Assembly (NCBI GenBank): GCA_043805435.1
Contig: JAZDHY010000098.1
Location: forward strand, 1-64,000
Direction: 5' to 3'
DNA length: 64,000 nt
DNA from: JAEXOD01 sp043805435
GTDB taxonomy: Bacteria > Bacteroidota > Ignavibacteria > Ignavibacteriales > Melioribacteraceae
Each line of letters begins with the position of its first letter. Within the stretch, counting starts at the first letter, position 1. Position numbers and translations under genes: made by a program. Under the pieces are notes generated by a model. The model saw nothing but the letters and a program-made list of their open reading frames with translations. It did no database searches and had not been told where the DNA came from. Positions 61,921 through 64,000 of the stretch are shown piece after piece.

Positions 61921-62847
61921 ATGAGTTCTTACGATAGAGATTATTATAGACCAAGCGGCTTTGGTTTTAGTTTTTTTCCACCGGTTATTAAAAATTTATT
62001 AATTATTAATGCTGCGGTATTTGTTATCCAAACCATTTTTGAAAATTTGATATTTAATGGTGTACCCGGTGTTTATTATGTTAACAGATATTTTGCTTTA
62101 AATCCTTTAGTTGGGTTAAATCAATTTGATCAAACCAACAATTTCCAATTTTGGCAGTTGATTACTTATCAATTTATGCATGGCGGATTTACGCATATAT
62201 TATTAAATATGTTTATGCTTTGGATGTTTGGAATGGAAGTTGAAAACATTTGGGGCTCAAAAAAGTTTTTGATTTTCTATCTATTGTGCGGTGTTGGTGC
62301 CGGTATTTTCCAATCGGTTGTGCCGCTAATTTTCGGGCTCGATTTAGCTCCTACTATTGGTGCAAGCGGTTCGGTTTTTGGTGTTATGATTGCCTTTGCA
62401 ATGTTTTTTCCTGATAGATATATTTTCCTATATTTCTTAATCCCGGTAAAAGCTAAATATTTGGTTGCTTTTTTAGTAGTTTTTGAGTTTCTATCGGTTG
62501 GTAATATGAGTATTGTTGCGCATTTGGCACATATTGGCGGTGCATTAACAGGATTCTTTTTTGTGCTTTTTGATAAAAGGAAAAATTACAATTTTGACAC
62601 TCTTTTGAACAATTTTAAAAGAAAACCTTCATCAAATAAAAATAATTTTCGTAAACCTTCAGGTACCTCCACTTTTTCACACACTGTAGAAGATGCCGAT
62701 TTTATTGAAATAAATAAAAATCATCCAAAAGAAGAAGTAACCCAAGAAGAACTTGATAGAATTCTTGACAAAATTAGTGAAAGCGGTTATAATAATTTAA
62801 CCGATAGAGAGAAAAAAATCCTCTTCCAAGCAAGTAAAAAATCTTAA
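61921..62847 (+). CDS. Rhomboid family intramembrane serine protease
   Basis: A 308-residue membrane protein. The catalytic Ser is in IGASGSVFGVM and the His in VAHLAHIGGALTGFF; the loop-1 motif region is FWQLITYQFMHGGFTHILLN. About six helices are followed by a soluble tail of 100 residues ending in DLTDREKKIL-like sequence (NLTDREKKILFQ). It cleaves membrane proteins within the bilayer; the substrate is unknown. The next gene begins almost directly after it. Confidence 0.93.
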   Translation: MSSYDRDYYRPSGFGFSFFPPVIKNLLIINAAVFVIQTIFENLIFNGVPGVYYVNRYFALNPLVGLNQFDQTNNFQFWQLITYQFMHGGFTHILLNMFMLWMFGMEVENIWGSKKFLIFYLLCGVGAGIFQSVVPLIFGLDLAPTIGASGSVFGVMIAFAMFFPDRYIFLYFLIPVKAKYLVAFLVVFEFLSVGNMSIVAHLAHIGGALTGFFFVLFDKRKNYNFDTLLNNFKRKPSSNKNNFRKPSGTSTFSHTVEDADFIEINKNHPKEEVTQEELDRILDKISESGYNNLTDREKKILFQASKKS

Positions 62848-62864
62848 ACAAATTGAAATTTTTA

Positions 62865-63218
62865 ATGCTGCTAAATAGGGTTTATAAACTTTTTATTTTT
62901 TTGTTCCTTGCGTTGTTTCTTTTTGCTTGTAATAGACCATCACAAGTTAATAAAACAACAATGAGCAAGGTTTATGTTGATGTTATGGTAGCCCAAGAAA
63001 CATATTTACCTGATTTTAAGCTGCTTAAAAAAGAGAAATCTAAAATATTCAAAAAATACAACATTACCGAAAAAGATTACAATTACACTTTAAGTGAATA
63101 CGGCACAAACGAAGAAGAGTGGGATGAGTTATTTAAAAATTCGTTAGCGTATTTGGATACTTTACGTAAACATAATTTAACTGAATCATCGAATAAGGTT
63201 AATATTAAAAATAAATAA
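62865..63218 (+). CDS. DUF4296-like lipoprotein
   Basis: A lipoprotein of about 117 residues. The signal VYKLFIFLFLALFLFAC ends in the lipobox Cys. The mature part is helical (SKVYVDVMVAQETYLPDFKL, then FKKYNITEKDYNYTLSEYGT), a pattern like the small Bacteroidota DUF4296 lipoproteins. The frame is open from TTG 62853; neither start has a clear ribosome site. It is probably translated by coupling to the rhomboid gene. The function is unknown. Confidence 0.7.
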   Translation: MLLNRVYKLFIFLFLALFLFACNRPSQVNKTTMSKVYVDVMVAQETYLPDFKLLKKEKSKIFKKYNITEKDYNYTLSEYGTNEEEWDELFKNSLAYLDTLRKHNLTESSNKVNIKNK

Positions 63219-63517
63219 TGAAAGTATTTTTAGATGATAAACGTTTAACTCCAATGGGCTGGGTATCGGCTAAATCCCCTGACAAAGTAATAGAGTTGTT
63301 AAAAACGGGCGAAGTTACTGAGCTAAGCCTTGATTATGATTTAGGCGAAAATACTTGGGGAACCGGTTATGATGTAATAATCTGGCTGGAACAACAAGTG
63401 ATTAACAACAATTTCAAATTACCCTCTAAAATTACTATCCATTCCGATCATGTTTTATTAAAACCGAGGATGGAATCTGCAATTAAAAATATAATAAATC
63501 TTGCCCAAAACAAATAA
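63218..63517 (+). CDS. Small receiver-like (cREC) domain protein
   Basis: A 99-residue single domain: MKVFLDDKRLTPMGW, then LSLDYDLGENTWGTGYDVI and SKITIHSDHVLLKPRM. This matches the cyclic-phosphate-processing receiver-like family, with DD near the N terminus and the LDYDLG acidic motif. In that family members often accompany RNA or ADP-ribose processing, but no such genes are adjacent here. Its ATG overlaps the stop of the lipoprotein gene by one base. Confidence 0.82.
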   Translation: MKVFLDDKRLTPMGWVSAKSPDKVIELLKTGEVTELSLDYDLGENTWGTGYDVIIWLEQQVINNNFKLPSKITIHSDHVLLKPRMESAIKNIINLAQNK

Positions 63518-63521
63518 TTAA

Positions 63522-63550
63522 TTTGGGGATTACTTTTAATAATCCCCAAA
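63522..63550. terminator. Bidirectional hairpin between convergent genes
   Basis: TTTGGGGATTA and TAATCCCCAAA pair perfectly around CTTTTAA. It lies between the convergent receiver-like gene and the symporter gene and can serve both strands. Confidence 0.8.
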
Positions 63551-63556
63551 ACAAGT

Positions 63557-64000
63557 TTATTTATAAAATTCTTTATTATTTAAGTATTTATTACTTTCAC
63601 TAACAATTACGGGTGTTAATAATAAAATAGCAATAAGGTTTGGCAACGCCATCAGTCCGTTAAAAATATCCGAAATTCCCCATACTAAATCCAATTCAAC
63701 CAAACAGCCAATAGCAACCATAAATGTAAAAAAGACCCTATATCCAAAAACTACTTTTTCTCCAAATAAATATTCCATTGCTTTTTCACCATAATAGGAC
63801 CAGCCTATTAATGTAGAAAAGGCAAATAATACAAGACCAATTGTAACAATATATTCACCAATAACCGAACCCATTCCCTTTGTAAAAGCAATAGAAGATA
63901 ATTCGGCACCTGTTTTACCATTACTCCATTCGCCTGAAAGGATAATAACAATTCCGGTCATTGAACAGACAACAATAGTGTCAATAAAGGTTTGCGTCAT
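63557..64000 (-). CDS. Sodium:amino acid symporter (AGCS family), C-terminal part
   Basis: The last 147 residues of a transporter that continues beyond the window. Segments TFIDTIVVCSMTGIVIILSG, FSTLIGWSYYGEKAMEYLFG and IFNGLMALPNLIAILLL are typical of the alanine/glycine:cation symporter family (AgcS/AlsT). It imports alanine or glycine with sodium. The Met at 64000 is internal, so the true start is outside. Confidence 0.92.
   Translation of the reverse strand: MTQTFIDTIVVCSMTGIVIILSGEWSNGKTGAELSSIAFTKGMGSVIGEYIVTIGLVLFAFSTLIGWSYYGEKAMEYLFGEKVVFGYRVFFTFMVAIGCLVELDLVWGISDIFNGLMALPNLIAILLLTPVIVSESNKYLNNKEFYK

Noticed and set aside
1..64000. tRNA or rRNA genes
   Set aside because: No cloverleaf with conserved TTCRA arm or rRNA core sequence was recognised by eye in any gap; a covariance search would settle this.

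Overview
The window is an AT-rich chromosomal stretch (roughly 30% GC by eye) from a Gram-negative member of the Bacteroidota/Ignavibacteria side of the FCB superphylum. The main evidence is the type IX secretion sorting tail with the QNYPNPFNPST signature (about 20300-20600, and a broken copy at 23.84-24.15 kb), which is typical of Ignavibacteria. OmpA and beta-barrel proteins, many lipoproteins and the organisation of the suf operon agree with this. No rRNA, tRNA, CRISPR array, phage or complete insertion sequence was recognised.

Layout. 0-3.6 kb: a small zinc-ribbon protein, a Fic protein, a FISUMP-type lipoprotein and an L,D-transpeptidase. 3.8-10.8 kb: iron-sulfur assembly, with sufB-C-D-S-T on the minus strand. 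Beyond a repeat-filled gap lies a bacilliredoxin and an Rrf2 regulator with IscR-like cysteines; palindromes lie upstream of both transcription units. 11-16.2 kb: a tight minus-strand operon of ptsN-like, hisS, an unknown gene and rlmB, with a GmrSD-like restriction gene at its 3' end. 16.3-18.05 kb: a large Rossmann-fold protein of unknown role. 18.1-20.2 kb: a gene-free tract packed with hairpin-bearing repeats. 20.3-26.3 kb: a large T9SS surface protein with a probable thioester domain, a broken T9SS fragment, a broken LysE gene and small genes.

26.4-54.3 kb is an accessory envelope, stress and signalling region, almost all on the minus strand. It holds a CheB-CheR-PAS fusion with a broken histidine kinase downstream, an ECF sigma factor, OmpA, an ice-binding-type adhesin, an Mla/MCE lipid transport operon, AI-2E, Lmo0937, CsbD, DUF4382, a GT-C membrane protein, LysE, GH130 plus GT4 (visibly richer in GC), Dps, a B12-radical SAM protein and a NarL-type response regulator. 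54.6-64 kb returns to mostly housekeeping genes: ene-reductase, a second NarL-type regulator, ribH, a PHP phosphoesterase, Crp/Fnr, gapA-pgk, rhomboid and the end of an AGCS symporter.

The most interesting signal is a conserved ~40-bp sequence found upstream of seven transcription units between 32.4 and 54.5 kb, always in the same orientation relative to the gene. It ends in ATTG, and in five of seven cases a TA dinucleotide, a possible start of a -7 element, follows exactly 20 nt later. It looks like an activator site fused to a Bacteroidota-type promoter and defines a candidate stress/envelope regulon that includes one of the response regulators. The second is a family of composite intergenic elements whose hairpin stems differ in sequence between copies but keep base pairing, while the loops and flanks stay conserved.
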